Part shown: piece after piece, positions 35,408-44,241 of the stretch
Layout: each line of letters opens with the position of its first letter
Numbering within the stretch: the stretch's first letter is position 1
Assembly: GCA_003558065.1 (NCBI GenBank)
Contig: PWMU01000118.1
Location: 1 to 52,133, forward strand
DNA length: 52,133 bases
Source: Opitutia bacterium
Lineage (GTDB): Bacteria; Verrucomicrobiota; Verrucomicrobiia; Opitutales; T3Sed10-336
Reading direction: 5' to 3'
The notes under the pieces: generated by a model
Database searches by the model: none
The model's input: only the letters and a program-made list of their open reading frames with translations
What the model was told of the DNA's origin: nothing
Translations under genes and position numbers: made by a program

Positions 35408-36360
35408 TGTTTTCCGAAAAGAAGCACTTCCGGCTCCATTTCGAAATTCTTGCGGCGGCGGACTTCATCCCTCAGTTCGCGCACCAATTGAATCACTTCG
35501 GAAGCGGTCGCGGCGCCGCGGTTGATAATGAAATTCCCGTGCATCAAGGAAACTTCCGCATCGCCGATCCGTTTGCCTTTCAGCCCGAGTTCGTCGATGA
35601 TTCGTCCCGCGCTGACCCCCGGCGGGTTCTTAAAGATGCACCCGGCACTGGATTCCTTGGGCTGGGCCCCGGTCCGCTTCTCCTGAAACTCAGCGAGCCG
35701 GCGGCGGATTGCAGCCTCTTCCTCGCGGCCGGGAGCCGCAATAACCGCCCCCAGAGCGATCGTATTCAGCAATTCGTGACACACCCGATAGTCGTAATGC
35801 AACTGGTCTTTCAGAAAGACCTTCTCCTCTCCGGCGTAAGTCATCAGGCGCACCTCTTCAACAACGTCAAAAAACCAACCATTCATGGCCCCGGCGTTCA
35901 TTCGCAGGGCCCCTCCGACCGTTCCGGGAATCCCCTCGAGAAATTCCAGCCCGCCCAATCCGAGCCGACAGGCTTCGCCGCAGAGTTTGCGCAATCGCGC
36001 CCCCGCCCCCGCCCACAGTCTCCCGTCTTCACGGGCGGCGATCTCGCGCCATCGGGATGATTGCAGCCGGAGAACCAGGCCCGGAACACCGTCGTCGGGC
36101 ACGATAACATTCGAGCCCCGGCCCAGAAGGAAAACCGGCACTCCGCAACCCCGTGCTTCGCGGAGCAGGACGCGCAGATCCTCGATTGAGGCGGGTTCTG
36201 AATAACAGCGCGCCGGCCCGCCCACACCGATTGTGGTTTTCTTTGCGAGGGGCTCGTTCTCACGCAGAACCGCGTCCGGCGAGAGCCGGCCGGAAAGCCG
36301 CCTGACAAACTCCGAAATCGGCGCATCGACCGCGGATTGATGCATCACCGCATCACTCAT
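35389..36360 (-). CDS. murB: UDP-N-acetylenolpyruvoylglucosamine reductase MurB
   Basis: A 323-residue FAD enzyme that reduces UDP-GlcNAc-enolpyruvate to UDP-MurNAc. FAD-binding parts are KKTTIGVGGPARCY (about 41-54), LGRGSNVIVPDDG (about 77-89) and GIPGTVGGALRMNAGAMNG (about 142-160). The proton-donor position is Cys (SAGCIFKNPP) where E. coli has Ser; Cys there occurs in many bacteria. The final Glu is in NFEMEPEVLLFG. I start at 36360, which overlaps the murG end by eight bases; an earlier start would add a non-conserved 23 residues. Confidence 0.95.
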   Translation of the reverse strand: MSDAVMHQSAVDAPISEFVRRLSGRLSPDAVLRENEPLAKKTTIGVGGPARCYSEPASIEDLRVLLREARGCGVPVFLLGRGSNVIVPDDGVPGLVLRLQSSRWREIAAREDGRLWAGAGARLRKLCGEACRLGLGGLEFLEGIPGTVGGALRMNAGAMNGWFFDVVEEVRLMTYAGEEKVFLKDQLHYDYRVCHELLNTIALGAVIAAPGREEEAAIRRRLAEFQEKRTGAQPKESSAGCIFKNPPGVSAGRIIDELGLKGKRIGDAEVSLMHGNFIINRGAATASEVIQLVRELRDEVRRRKNFEMEPEVLLFGKQWSDVF

Positions 36361-37507
36361 GGCCGGCTTTCGCACTCCTTTTAATGAGTCTCTCCCCAGA
36401 GACCCGTTTGCTGTCGCTCCGGATGACATCGCATATGTTCTCCAGGTCGTTCATAATCCGCTCGACACAATCCTCCCGGTCCATTCGTTCAAGGTTCCCC
36501 CGAAAGGTGCGCAGCAACCAATCGTTGAAAATCAGATCCACCACCTCTCTGTGAAGATCTCCGATATAATCGTGACCGATGACAATGCCTCCGCCCTGCC
36601 GTTCGACAAAAAGCGCATTGGCCCACTGGTGATTGTCGGCAGCGAATGGATACGGAATCAGGATTGACGGGACCCGGCAACGGATCAACTCGTTGATGGT
36701 ACCGGCTCCGGCACGGGTTACCACAAGATCGGCGGCCGACAGCAGCTCGGAAATATTGTCGGTGAACGGCACGAAATGAGCCTTGATCGGCTGCCCGTCG
36801 CGGGACTCGAGCTGAACGACGCCCGCATTCCCCTTGTTCATTCCGGTCACGCAGTACACGTGAATCCCTTCGTCCGCGAAAAACTTGAAATGCTCGCGCA
36901 CCCAATCGTTCAGGGTCGCGGCTCCCTGGCTTCCCCCGAGAACCACCAGCAGCTTTCCGCCCGCCTCCACTCGCAGTTTTTCCCGGCTGGATTTGACCGG
37001 CAGACGGCGAATCTCGCGCCGCACCGGACAGCCGAAGTGCCTCACTGTTTCCGGTGAAACCTTCCGAAGGCGCACGCCGGGCGGAAGGTAGATCCGGTAA
37101 GCCAACCGCTGCAGCGCCCGGGTAGCCCTTCCGGCGACACGATTGGATTCGTGCAATACCAGCGGCACTCCACGCCAAAAAGCGGCCACCGCGACCCCCG
37201 CGGTACTGAATCCCCCGAACCCAATCAGCAAATCAGGCGAGAGCTTGCACATAATGCGTACCGACTGAATAATCCCCCGGGCCTGCTGGCAGGCAAAGGA
37301 CCAGAACCGCAATGGATGGAGCGAGAACGGCGCCCCCGGCACGGCGACAAAATCGAGATTCGGGTATTTCTGAATCAGACGTTTGTCCACCTTTTTTTCG
37401 CTGATCAGCAACCAGCAGGTATGCCCCCTTGAGATCAGGCCCTCCGCCAGCGCGATCCCGGGAGCAAGATGGCCTCCGGTTCCCCCACACGAAATCAGGA
37501 TCTTCAT
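36353..37507 (-). CDS. murG: Lipid II synthase MurG
   Basis: The 384-residue peripheral membrane glycosyltransferase (GT28) adds GlcNAc to lipid I. The N-terminal motif ISCGGTGGHLAPGIALAE is at residues 4-21, and the UDP-GlcNAc part of the C domain has VVLGGSQGAATLND and VVTRAGAGTINELIRC. The ATG at 37507 shares one base with the ftsW stop (TGATG). No murC follows; murB is next. Confidence 0.96.
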   Translation of the reverse strand: MKILISCGGTGGHLAPGIALAEGLISRGHTCWLLISEKKVDKRLIQKYPNLDFVAVPGAPFSLHPLRFWSFACQQARGIIQSVRIMCKLSPDLLIGFGGFSTAGVAVAAFWRGVPLVLHESNRVAGRATRALQRLAYRIYLPPGVRLRKVSPETVRHFGCPVRREIRRLPVKSSREKLRVEAGGKLLVVLGGSQGAATLNDWVREHFKFFADEGIHVYCVTGMNKGNAGVVQLESRDGQPIKAHFVPFTDNISELLSAADLVVTRAGAGTINELIRCRVPSILIPYPFAADNHQWANALFVERQGGGIVIGHDYIGDLHREVVDLIFNDWLLRTFRGNLERMDREDCVERIMNDLENICDVIRSDSKRVSGERLIKRSAKAGHE

Positions 37508-38667
37508 CACGCTGCGATTTCCTTTAACTTTCGACGGGTATTGCGCATGGGCGGTTTCGACCAGGCCAGCGAAGTGTTCACCAAAACCCCGACAATCGCG
37601 AACATGGCCACCAGATTCGACCCGCCGTAGCTGATGAACGGCAGGGACAGTCCCTTCGTGGGCAGGCAACCGGTCACCACCCCCATATTGATCAAGGCCT
37701 GGACGCTGATCAGGAGAAGTCCTCCCGCGACCAGGAGGTACTGGTACATGTTCGGAGCCCGCCGAAGGTGGAATATTCCTGCGAGGAACAACACCATGAA
37801 CAGCAAGAGGACCCCCGAAGTCACAAAGAAGCCGAGCTCCTCGCCGATCACGGCAAAAATAAAGTCGGTGTGGGCTTCGGGAAGGAAAGCCATCTGCTGA
37901 CGCCCGTTACCGAGCCCGACTCCTTCCGTGCCACCCGCGCCGAAGGCAAGGATGGCTTGCCAAAGCTGGTACGCGCCCTCGCCGCGATTGCCCTCGATGT
38001 CCATGAACGACATCACCCGTCCGCGCCTCAACGGGTTCGTAAAAACCGCGAACGCGAATGCGGCCAAAGCCCCGATACAGGCGGGAATGAGATAACTCAT
38101 TCGCACACCGGCCAGAAACAGCAGGGTCAGCCCGACGGCGCCGCAAAGCGCGGCGGCGCCGTAATCAGGCTCGAGAAAAATCAGTCCGGCATACAGGCCG
38201 ATATAGAGACACGGAAAAACGAAGCCCGCCCAAAACCGCGGAATTGCCCGCTGATGGGTTCCCAGATAACAGGCCAGGGTAAACACCAGCCCCAACTTGG
38301 CGAACTCGGAAACCTGCAACCGCATGAAGCCGAGGTCGATCCAGCGCCGCGCACCATTGACTTCCACGCCTATTCCCGGAATGAGCACGAGCACCAGGCC
38401 GGCCAGGGACACCCCCAGGGCCGGCCAGGCAAAGCGTTTCAGTCCATCGAGGTTGACCAGTGAGAAGAAGATCCCGACCGCGACGGCAACCACCAGCCAG
38501 ATCAGTTGCCTCTGTATATAGTGATACGGATCGGACGCGGAATGAGCACTGGCGCTGAACAGGACGCTAACACCAAAAACAGTGAGGCTGACGACGCAGA
38601 CCAGGATAATCACTCCCGGCTGAAAGATCCTGGCGAATGAAAGACCTTCTGCGGATCGGGTAGCCAT
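37507..38667 (-). CDS. ftsW: SEDS peptidoglycan glycosyltransferase FtsW
   Basis: A 386-residue polytopic protein with about ten transmembrane helices. Typical SEDS signatures are GARRWIDLGFMRLQVSEFAKLGL near residue 105 and KGLSLPFISYGGSNL near residue 350; the catalytic Asp region lies in FLEPDYGAAA. It polymerises lipid II at the septum together with FtsI. FtsW rather than RodA is chosen from its place in the dcw cluster. It lies 25 bases downstream of the LysM-protein gene. Confidence 0.95.
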   Translation of the reverse strand: MATRSAEGLSFARIFQPGVIILVCVVSLTVFGVSVLFSASAHSASDPYHYIQRQLIWLVVAVAVGIFFSLVNLDGLKRFAWPALGVSLAGLVLVLIPGIGVEVNGARRWIDLGFMRLQVSEFAKLGLVFTLACYLGTHQRAIPRFWAGFVFPCLYIGLYAGLIFLEPDYGAAALCGAVGLTLLFLAGVRMSYLIPACIGALAAFAFAVFTNPLRRGRVMSFMDIEGNRGEGAYQLWQAILAFGAGGTEGVGLGNGRQQMAFLPEAHTDFIFAVIGEELGFFVTSGVLLLFMVLFLAGIFHLRRAPNMYQYLLVAGGLLLISVQALINMGVVTGCLPTKGLSLPFISYGGSNLVAMFAIVGVLVNTSLAWSKPPMRNTRRKLKEIAA

Positions 38668-38692
38668 TGATGTGTCAGGAAATCCCGGCGTC

Positions 38693-39829
38693 CTATTCGT
38701 CGTCTACTTCCTCGTCGTCGTCCGGAATAATATCGATCAGCGGCACGTCGCCATCATCTTCGTCGTCTTCAATGAACTCCATCTCTTCGGGCTCATCCGG
38801 AACCACGGATAGCGCCTCATCGACCGGCTCCGTCTCTTCCTCTTCGCTCTCGTCACGGGCGTCCTCTTCCTCGGTTCCGGGAATAACGAGTTCCTGGCCG
38901 ACCCGCACGCGGCGAGGGTCGCTGATATTGTTGACGCGCATCAGCTCCTCGACCGAAACCCCGTAACGATTGGCAATGCCTCCCGGGCTTTCCCCGCTGA
39001 CAACGGTATGCCGAATCCCCTCCGCGGCGGGTTCCTCCGGCTCGGCGGGCGCGGCGTCTTCCCTTGGCGGACGGGGACTTTCGCCATCCGGCAGGGCCAG
39101 TTCCTGACCGATCCGGATATTGTCGCTCTGGAGGTTATTAATCGATTTGAGTTCCGCAACCGTTGTGCCGTGTCGCTGGGCGATCACCGAAAGGGAATCC
39201 CCCCGTTGCACGGTATAGGTCTCGGCCCCTTCAGGGGGCTCGGGAATCTCACGTTCAGGCGCCCGGTCCCGCTGCACGGAGCGCTCACCGCTGCCGGCGG
39301 GAATGCTCAGCTCCTGACCGGGCTGGATAACGGACTCCCGGGTCAGGTTGTTCATCTCCAGCAGCTCATCCATGGACACGTTTTCCCGGCGTGCAATATT
39401 CCAGACATTGTCCCCCTGCTGGACGACATAGGTGCGGGTGTCCTCCGGAGCGGCCGACGGCACTTCGATCGGATCGGGCTCGGGTTCGAAATCAGGTTCA
39501 TCGGCGGCATCGCGGGGCAAAGGACTCAGAATGGACTCCTCGTCAACGAATTCGGGCCTGTCAAACTCATCGTCCTCGGCCGGAGCGGTAACGGGCCGGT
39601 CCGGCCGGGCAGGCGCCGCTCGCTCGACCGGCGCCTCCCGCCTCTCATCGCGGGGGGCGGCACGTTCGTAATCAGTTCGGGCCGGCTGGGTTTCTCCGGG
39701 GCCCACCGGACGCGTGCGGTCCACCCGTTCTTCGGGCGGGATGGTCTGGCAACCCTGCTGGACAAATAAAATCGAAAATGCCAGCAGGTGAGCGACTAGA
39801 ACAACGGCGAATACTTTTGGCGCCTTCAT
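38693..39829 (-). CDS. Lipoprotein-like LysM protein within the dcw cluster
   Basis: A 378-residue protein with an N-terminal hydrophobic stretch ending FVQQGC (Cys27), so probably a lipoprotein or anchored protein. Three LysM repeats follow at about residues 133-178, 203-248 and 273-317, each with the Y/H-x-V-x-x-GD/E and GQEL-x-IP/LP pattern. They are separated by Pro/Glu-rich linkers. The last 60 residues are strikingly acidic (runs of Glu and Asp). It would bind peptidoglycan at the division site. The start is at 39829, behind a strong GGGAGGAA. It occupies the place of murD between mraY and ftsW. Confidence 0.9.
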   Translation of the reverse strand: MKAPKVFAVVLVAHLLAFSILFVQQGCQTIPPEERVDRTRPVGPGETQPARTDYERAAPRDERREAPVERAAPARPDRPVTAPAEDDEFDRPEFVDEESILSPLPRDAADEPDFEPEPDPIEVPSAAPEDTRTYVVQQGDNVWNIARRENVSMDELLEMNNLTRESVIQPGQELSIPAGSGERSVQRDRAPEREIPEPPEGAETYTVQRGDSLSVIAQRHGTTVAELKSINNLQSDNIRIGQELALPDGESPRPPREDAAPAEPEEPAAEGIRHTVVSGESPGGIANRYGVSVEELMRVNNISDPRRVRVGQELVIPGTEEEDARDESEEEETEPVDEALSVVPDEPEEMEFIEDDEDDGDVPLIDIIPDDDEEVDDE

Positions 39830-40095
39830 AATCGATCGTTTTCCTCCCTGTTGCTGATTGCAGGTTTCATGTTTCAAAATCTTCATTAACAGTAATTTCT
39901 TGGTTTTTCCCCATCCTCGTGCATCGCTCGAACGAGGACCGGTTTCTTAACGGCCATCTGCAGCGGCTGTTACCGGCAATGCGAATGTTCGATTTATTTT
40001 CGAAACGGAGTCGGACCGGCGCAAACAAAAACCGCCCTGATCGAAATGTTTTTGTGTAACCCGTTGCTTTTTCACCAAATTTTACCGTTTTTAAC
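39830..40095. promoter_or_regulatory. AT-rich gap between mraY and the LysM-protein gene
   Basis: The 266-base gap is the largest in the cluster downstream of rsmH and is more AT-rich than its surroundings. It includes a seven-base stem TCCTCGT/ACGAGGA at 39914-39938. It could hold an internal promoter for the lysM-ftsW-murG part. I could not find a convincing -35/-10 pair, nor any remnant of murD. Confidence 0.35.
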
Positions 40096-41196
40096 TTATC
40101 TCAATCTCAGCGTCCCCAGTCCAATAATACCGAACACGAGCGAAAGTATCCAGAAACGCATGACTACTTTGGTCTCGAACCAGCCCTTCAGCTCAAAATG
40201 GTGATGAATCGGTGCCATCCTGAAAAGCCGCTTCCCGCTGGTCTTAAATGAAAGCACTTGAAGGATAACCGAAACCGCCTCCATAACGAAGATTCCTCCC
40301 ACGACGATCAGAGTCAACGGCTGGTGAACCATAAACGCAACCGCGCCAACGATTCCTCCGAGCGCCAGAGACCCGGTATCTCCCATAAAGACCTCCGCGG
40401 GATGCGCGTTATACCAGAGAAAAGCGAGCCCGCCCCCTACGAGCGCGCCGGAAACCACACTCAGCTCCCCGGTTCCGGGCACGTAGCTGATGAAGAGGTA
40501 GTCGGAGATGATGACGTTGCCGGAGGCGTACGACATGATGGCGTACACGAGCGCGACCGTGATGGTACAGCCGACGGCGAGCCCGTCGATCCCGTCGGTG
40601 AGGTTGATGGCATTGCTCGACCCGATCAGGACCAGCAGGAAGAACGGGAAGAGGAACCAGAGCGGGGCGGCGGTCATCACCGCCTCCTTGAGAAAGGGCA
40701 CCCACAATTCACGGACCTTCTCCCCGCTCTCCGGATGCAGCAACAGGACAGTGAGTGCCGCCACCCCCACCAATGCCTGCCAGAACAGTTTCTTCCGGCC
40801 CGCGACGCCCTTGCTGTTCCGGCGCGAAACTTTCATATAATCGTCGGCAAATCCCAGAAGTCCCAGGGAAACAAAGACAAACAGCGCCACCAGCACCCAC
40901 ACATTGGGCTTGGCCCAAAGGAGCGTGCTGATCGTGACCGAGACCAGGATCAGCAGTCCGCCCATCGTCGGGGTATCTTTCTTCTTCGAATGCAGCCCGG
41001 CCAGTTCGCCCACCTCGGTTTCGGTCCTGAGGCTCTGCCGGAAGCTGAGTTCCTTGAGCTTTCGGATCATCAACGGTCCCAGCACGAGGCCGATCACCAT
41101 CGCGGTCCCGGCAGCGAGCAGGCCCCTGAATGTGATGTAGCGAAATAGCCGAAACGGGCCGAAAAATTGCTCGAGTTCGGCCAGGTAACTCAGCAT
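40096..41196 (-). CDS. mraY: Phospho-N-acetylmuramoyl-pentapeptide transferase MraY
   Basis: A 366-residue membrane enzyme with about ten transmembrane helices that makes lipid I from UDP-MurNAc-pentapeptide and undecaprenyl phosphate. The cytoplasmic motifs are KKDTPTMGG near residue 71, GFADDYMKV near residue 115 (catalytic Asp pair), NAINLTDGIDGLA near residue 195 and PIHHHFELKGW near residue 330. Its start overlaps the murF end by seven bases. Confidence 0.97.
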   Translation of the reverse strand: MLSYLAELEQFFGPFRLFRYITFRGLLAAGTAMVIGLVLGPLMIRKLKELSFRQSLRTETEVGELAGLHSKKKDTPTMGGLLILVSVTISTLLWAKPNVWVLVALFVFVSLGLLGFADDYMKVSRRNSKGVAGRKKLFWQALVGVAALTVLLLHPESGEKVRELWVPFLKEAVMTAAPLWFLFPFFLLVLIGSSNAINLTDGIDGLAVGCTITVALVYAIMSYASGNVIISDYLFISYVPGTGELSVVSGALVGGGLAFLWYNAHPAEVFMGDTGSLALGGIVGAVAFMVHQPLTLIVVGGIFVMEAVSVILQVLSFKTSGKRLFRMAPIHHHFELKGWFETKVVMRFWILSLVFGIIGLGTLRLR

Positions 41197-42668
41197 ACGA
41201 TCTCCCTCCCCAAAGGTATTTCCTGGCCCAGATCGTTCCAGAGCCGCTCCAGCTCATAACGGCGGCTCCCCTTGAGGAGGACGGCTCCGCGAAACTCCGT
41301 GAGCCGTTCCCGGACGGGACCGAGGTCTTCGGTCACCGACCACCGGTCGGGAGCGTTCCCGCCTTCTTCGAGGCCGCGGGCCATTGCGTCGGCATGGGTC
41401 CCGATCAGGAATGCAAAATCCCCGTCCCTGAGATTCAGCGAACGCAGCGCCTCCCGGTGAAACAGTTCGGCCTGAGCCCCGAGTTCTTCCATCGAACCCA
41501 GGATGTACAGGCGGGGAGACTCGGGCGGCGAGGCGTTCCCGAAGGCCTCCAGGGCGTCGACGAGCGCAACCGGATTCGAATTGTAACAATCCAGGTAATA
41601 GAATCCCTCGTCGGTGGAAAAAACCTGTCCCCTGTAGGCGCCCGGTTCCCACCGGAGCAACGCTTCCCGCATGTCGTCGACACTCGCTCCGAGTTCGCCG
41701 GCCAAGAGGATGGCAAACGCCGCGTTTTCAGCCATTCCCGCGCTGACCGGGTGCAACGGAAACACGGTTTCCGTTTCTTCACCGGAGTGTCGCACGAACA
41801 GCTCGGTCTCGTCTCCGTCCCGCGACAGGCGATGCTGCACCCGCCTCAGACTGCGCCCGAAAAACGGCCGCTCGTTTGCCGGGAGCAAACGTTCCATCAG
41901 CTTGCGCCCCGGAGAGCCGGCGCCCCCCTCGGCTCCCATAAGGCGAACGGAAGCCTTGATCGAGCGAAACGGGGGAAAGGCCAGGCAGGTCTCCGGGAAA
42001 ACCGCGATCCCATCACGCGGTATCGCCCGGAGCAACAGGGACTTCTCGGCGGCGACCGTATCCATATTCCTCAGGCGTTCCAGGTGAACGGGCGCGATAT
42101 TCGTAACGATTCCGTGAGTGGGGCGAATCAGGTCCGCCAGCATTTCCATTTCTCCGGGCATGTTGATTCCGGCCTCGATGACCGCGGTGGCGTGGTGCTC
42201 CGGATCGAGACGCATCAGGGTAAGCGGAACGCCGATATAGTTGTTAAAGTTGCCCTCGGTCTTGAGAACCGGTCCGCGGAACCTCAACATTTCCGCCAGC
42301 AGGTTCTTGGTCGAGGTCTTGCCGCAGCTGCCTGTGATACCTATCACCGGTCCCCGGAAGCGCACCCGGTAGCGGGCGGCCATGCGCTGGAGCGCCACCA
42401 AGGGGTCGTCGGTTACCAACTGCGGCAGCGGACAGGATTCGACGTGACGGGCGACCATGGCACAGGTCGCCCCCTGGGCGCGCGCGTGCTCCACGAAGTC
42501 GTGGCCGTCCCGGCTCTCGGTCCGCAATGCAATGAACATCGCACCCGGCTTAAGGGCGCGCGAGTCGTTGTGGAAACTGTCGATAATCGTGGGCATCCCG
42601 TTTTTCCAGGTCCCCAGCGCCCAGTCGGCTAATTCTCTTGGATTAAATCTTGGCATCGGTTGATTCAT
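41190..42668 (-). CDS. murF: UDP-MurNAc-tripeptide--D-alanyl-D-alanine ligase MurF
   Basis: A 492-residue cytoplasmic ligase. The P-loop is GITGSCGKTSTK near residue 128; TEGNFNNYIGVPLTL, VIEAGINMPGE and APVHLE follow in the central domain, and the lysine normally carbamylated appears in VAAEKSLLL. The C-terminal domain has DCYNSNPVALVDAL. All key residues seem present, in contrast to the MurE neighbour. It overlaps murE by ATGA and mraY by seven bases. Confidence 0.95.
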   Translation of the reverse strand: MNQPMPRFNPRELADWALGTWKNGMPTIIDSFHNDSRALKPGAMFIALRTESRDGHDFVEHARAQGATCAMVARHVESCPLPQLVTDDPLVALQRMAARYRVRFRGPVIGITGSCGKTSTKNLLAEMLRFRGPVLKTEGNFNNYIGVPLTLMRLDPEHHATAVIEAGINMPGEMEMLADLIRPTHGIVTNIAPVHLERLRNMDTVAAEKSLLLRAIPRDGIAVFPETCLAFPPFRSIKASVRLMGAEGGAGSPGRKLMERLLPANERPFFGRSLRRVQHRLSRDGDETELFVRHSGEETETVFPLHPVSAGMAENAAFAILLAGELGASVDDMREALLRWEPGAYRGQVFSTDEGFYYLDCYNSNPVALVDALEAFGNASPPESPRLYILGSMEELGAQAELFHREALRSLNLRDGDFAFLIGTHADAMARGLEEGGNAPDRWSVTEDLGPVRERLTEFRGAVLLKGSRRYELERLWNDLGQEIPLGREIVC

Positions 42669-44149
42669 ACATCTCCGGTTGTACGGATTGACAGCAGTTC
42701 GCGGGCGACCATCCGGTCGTCGAACGGGAGAAGCGTGTCGCCCATCTCCTGAAACGACTCGTGGCCCTTTCCGGCAAGCAACACGCAGTCACCCTCACGG
42801 GCGGTATCGAGAGCGAGACGTATCGCTTCGCGCCGATCGTTCACAAAATCGATCTTCGCGTGTTCAACAACTCCTTTTTTCATGTCGTCGAAAATCCGTT
42901 CCAGAGACTCCCCCCGGGGATTGTCGGCGGTGGCCCACGCGAAATCCGCCCGTTCCTGGACGGTCTTCACCATGAATGCGCGCCGGGAGCGATCGCGGTT
43001 GCCCCCGCATCCAAACACGGCCAATACCCGCCCGCAGCCGGCCTCTTTAAGGGCGTCAAGCCCGTTGCCCAGGGTCGTCTCCGTATGTGCATGGTCCACG
43101 AACACGCCGTACGGCTGCCCTTCATCGATCCGTTCCATCCTTCCGGGAACGCCTGGAAACGACCTCATGGCTTTGCCGAAGGTTCCGGGATTCCGTCCCG
43201 CGGCGCAACACGTCGCGACCGCGGCCAAAAAATGCCGGGCATTGTGTTCTCCGACCAGCGGGAGAGTGACTTTTGAGCTGCCCCCCGGCCACGTCAGCCG
43301 CATTCGTGTGCCGCGGCAATCGACGTGTATCCCTGAAGCCCGGACGTCCGCTTCCGGACTCGTGCCAAAGGTCACCGCCGACACCCCTTCGGGGAGATCC
43401 TCAAGGAGTTTCCGGCCCCAGGGACTGTCGAGGGGGATGACCGCCTTGCGCGGCAGTACGTCTGCTTCACGATCGAACATCCTCCTGATGGAGGCATAAG
43501 CGGCCTCTTCGGACCCCTCCTCCCGCCCGGTATCTTCCGTCAGGTTCAGGAAAGCAATCACTCCGAAATCGAGCCCGTGAACGTTCTGCTGCCGGATACC
43601 CCTCGCATCGATTTCCACAACCGCGTCGCGGAGCCCGGCCTTCTTCATCTGGGCCATCATTCCGACCAGTTCCACGGACTCGGGAGTCGTCCGGAACGAC
43701 GGGACAAGGCGGGATCCGAGGTCGCAGGAAATACTCCCGGTCATCCCGGCACGCCCCCCCGAGGCGTCCAGGAGGTGTTTGATCAGGTGGACGGTGGTGG
43801 TCTTGCCGTGCGAGCCGGTAACCCCGTAAAGATTGAGCGACTGGTCGGGGTATCCAAAGAAGCGCCGGGAAACCTGGGCCATGGCAACGCGGGCGTCGCG
43901 GACTTGAATAAAAGTCACCCCGGCATGGGCGCGCCGGACCTGCTCCGAGACAATGGTGGCCGCTCCGCGGTCGACGGCTTCCTCGATGTAAAAGCTGCCG
44001 TCGGTCTGCTGGCCGGGCAGGGCGAAGAACAGACATCCCGGCATCGCCCGGCGGCTGTCCGTGGTCAGACAGCTCACCGTCCGCCCCATCGTTCCGCTGG
44101 TAGCGACGATATCAATGCCGTCAAAAAGGTCTGTGAGCGTTTGCTCCAT
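42665..44149 (-). CDS. murE: MurE-family UDP-MurNAc-tripeptide synthetase homologue with altered central domain
   Basis: The 494-residue protein matches MurE in its N-terminal domain (TTDSRRAMPGCLFFALPG), P-loop (GVTGSHGKTTT), substrate stretch FRTTPESVEL, and C-terminal domain (VFGCGGNRD, DNPRGE near 409 and AGKGHESFQ), where DNPR and the GKGHE Glu recognise meso-diaminopimelate. The central domain differs at key places: the usual EVSSHAL is EIDARGI, NL-x-x-DHLDYHG is NLTEDTGREEG, and the carbamylated Lys position in the AAK motif appears to be Ile. These normally bind Mg and align substrate. I start at ATG 44149 from the family N-terminus; ATG 44245 overlaps the ftsI stop as ATGA and would add 32 residues. 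murF follows by ATGA overlap. Confidence 0.88.
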   Translation of the reverse strand: MEQTLTDLFDGIDIVATSGTMGRTVSCLTTDSRRAMPGCLFFALPGQQTDGSFYIEEAVDRGAATIVSEQVRRAHAGVTFIQVRDARVAMAQVSRRFFGYPDQSLNLYGVTGSHGKTTTVHLIKHLLDASGGRAGMTGSISCDLGSRLVPSFRTTPESVELVGMMAQMKKAGLRDAVVEIDARGIRQQNVHGLDFGVIAFLNLTEDTGREEGSEEAAYASIRRMFDREADVLPRKAVIPLDSPWGRKLLEDLPEGVSAVTFGTSPEADVRASGIHVDCRGTRMRLTWPGGSSKVTLPLVGEHNARHFLAAVATCCAAGRNPGTFGKAMRSFPGVPGRMERIDEGQPYGVFVDHAHTETTLGNGLDALKEAGCGRVLAVFGCGGNRDRSRRAFMVKTVQERADFAWATADNPRGESLERIFDDMKKGVVEHAKIDFVNDRREAIRLALDTAREGDCVLLAGKGHESFQEMGDTLLPFDDRMVARELLSIRTTGDV

Positions 44150-44241
44150 GATCGATCTTCTGCGAGGATTGCACTTTTGTCTATCCCAGCGACTAAAAAC
44201 ACCGGTCTCCCGGCCTGCCGGGTGGGTGGGCACGTAGCTGA

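Noticed and set aside
36361-36429. Upstream start for murB giving 23 extra residues
   Set aside because: The extra residues overlap the end of murG and do not resemble MurB; the ATG at 36360 fits the family.
37508-37669. Longer N-terminus for murG
   Set aside because: It lies antisense-free inside ftsW but in another frame; the family motif begins at the TGATG start at 37507.
38667-38966. Ser-rich 99-codon plus-strand frame
   Set aside because: It is the reverse reading of the acidic Glu/Asp codons of the LysM protein tail, so the Ser run is an artefact.
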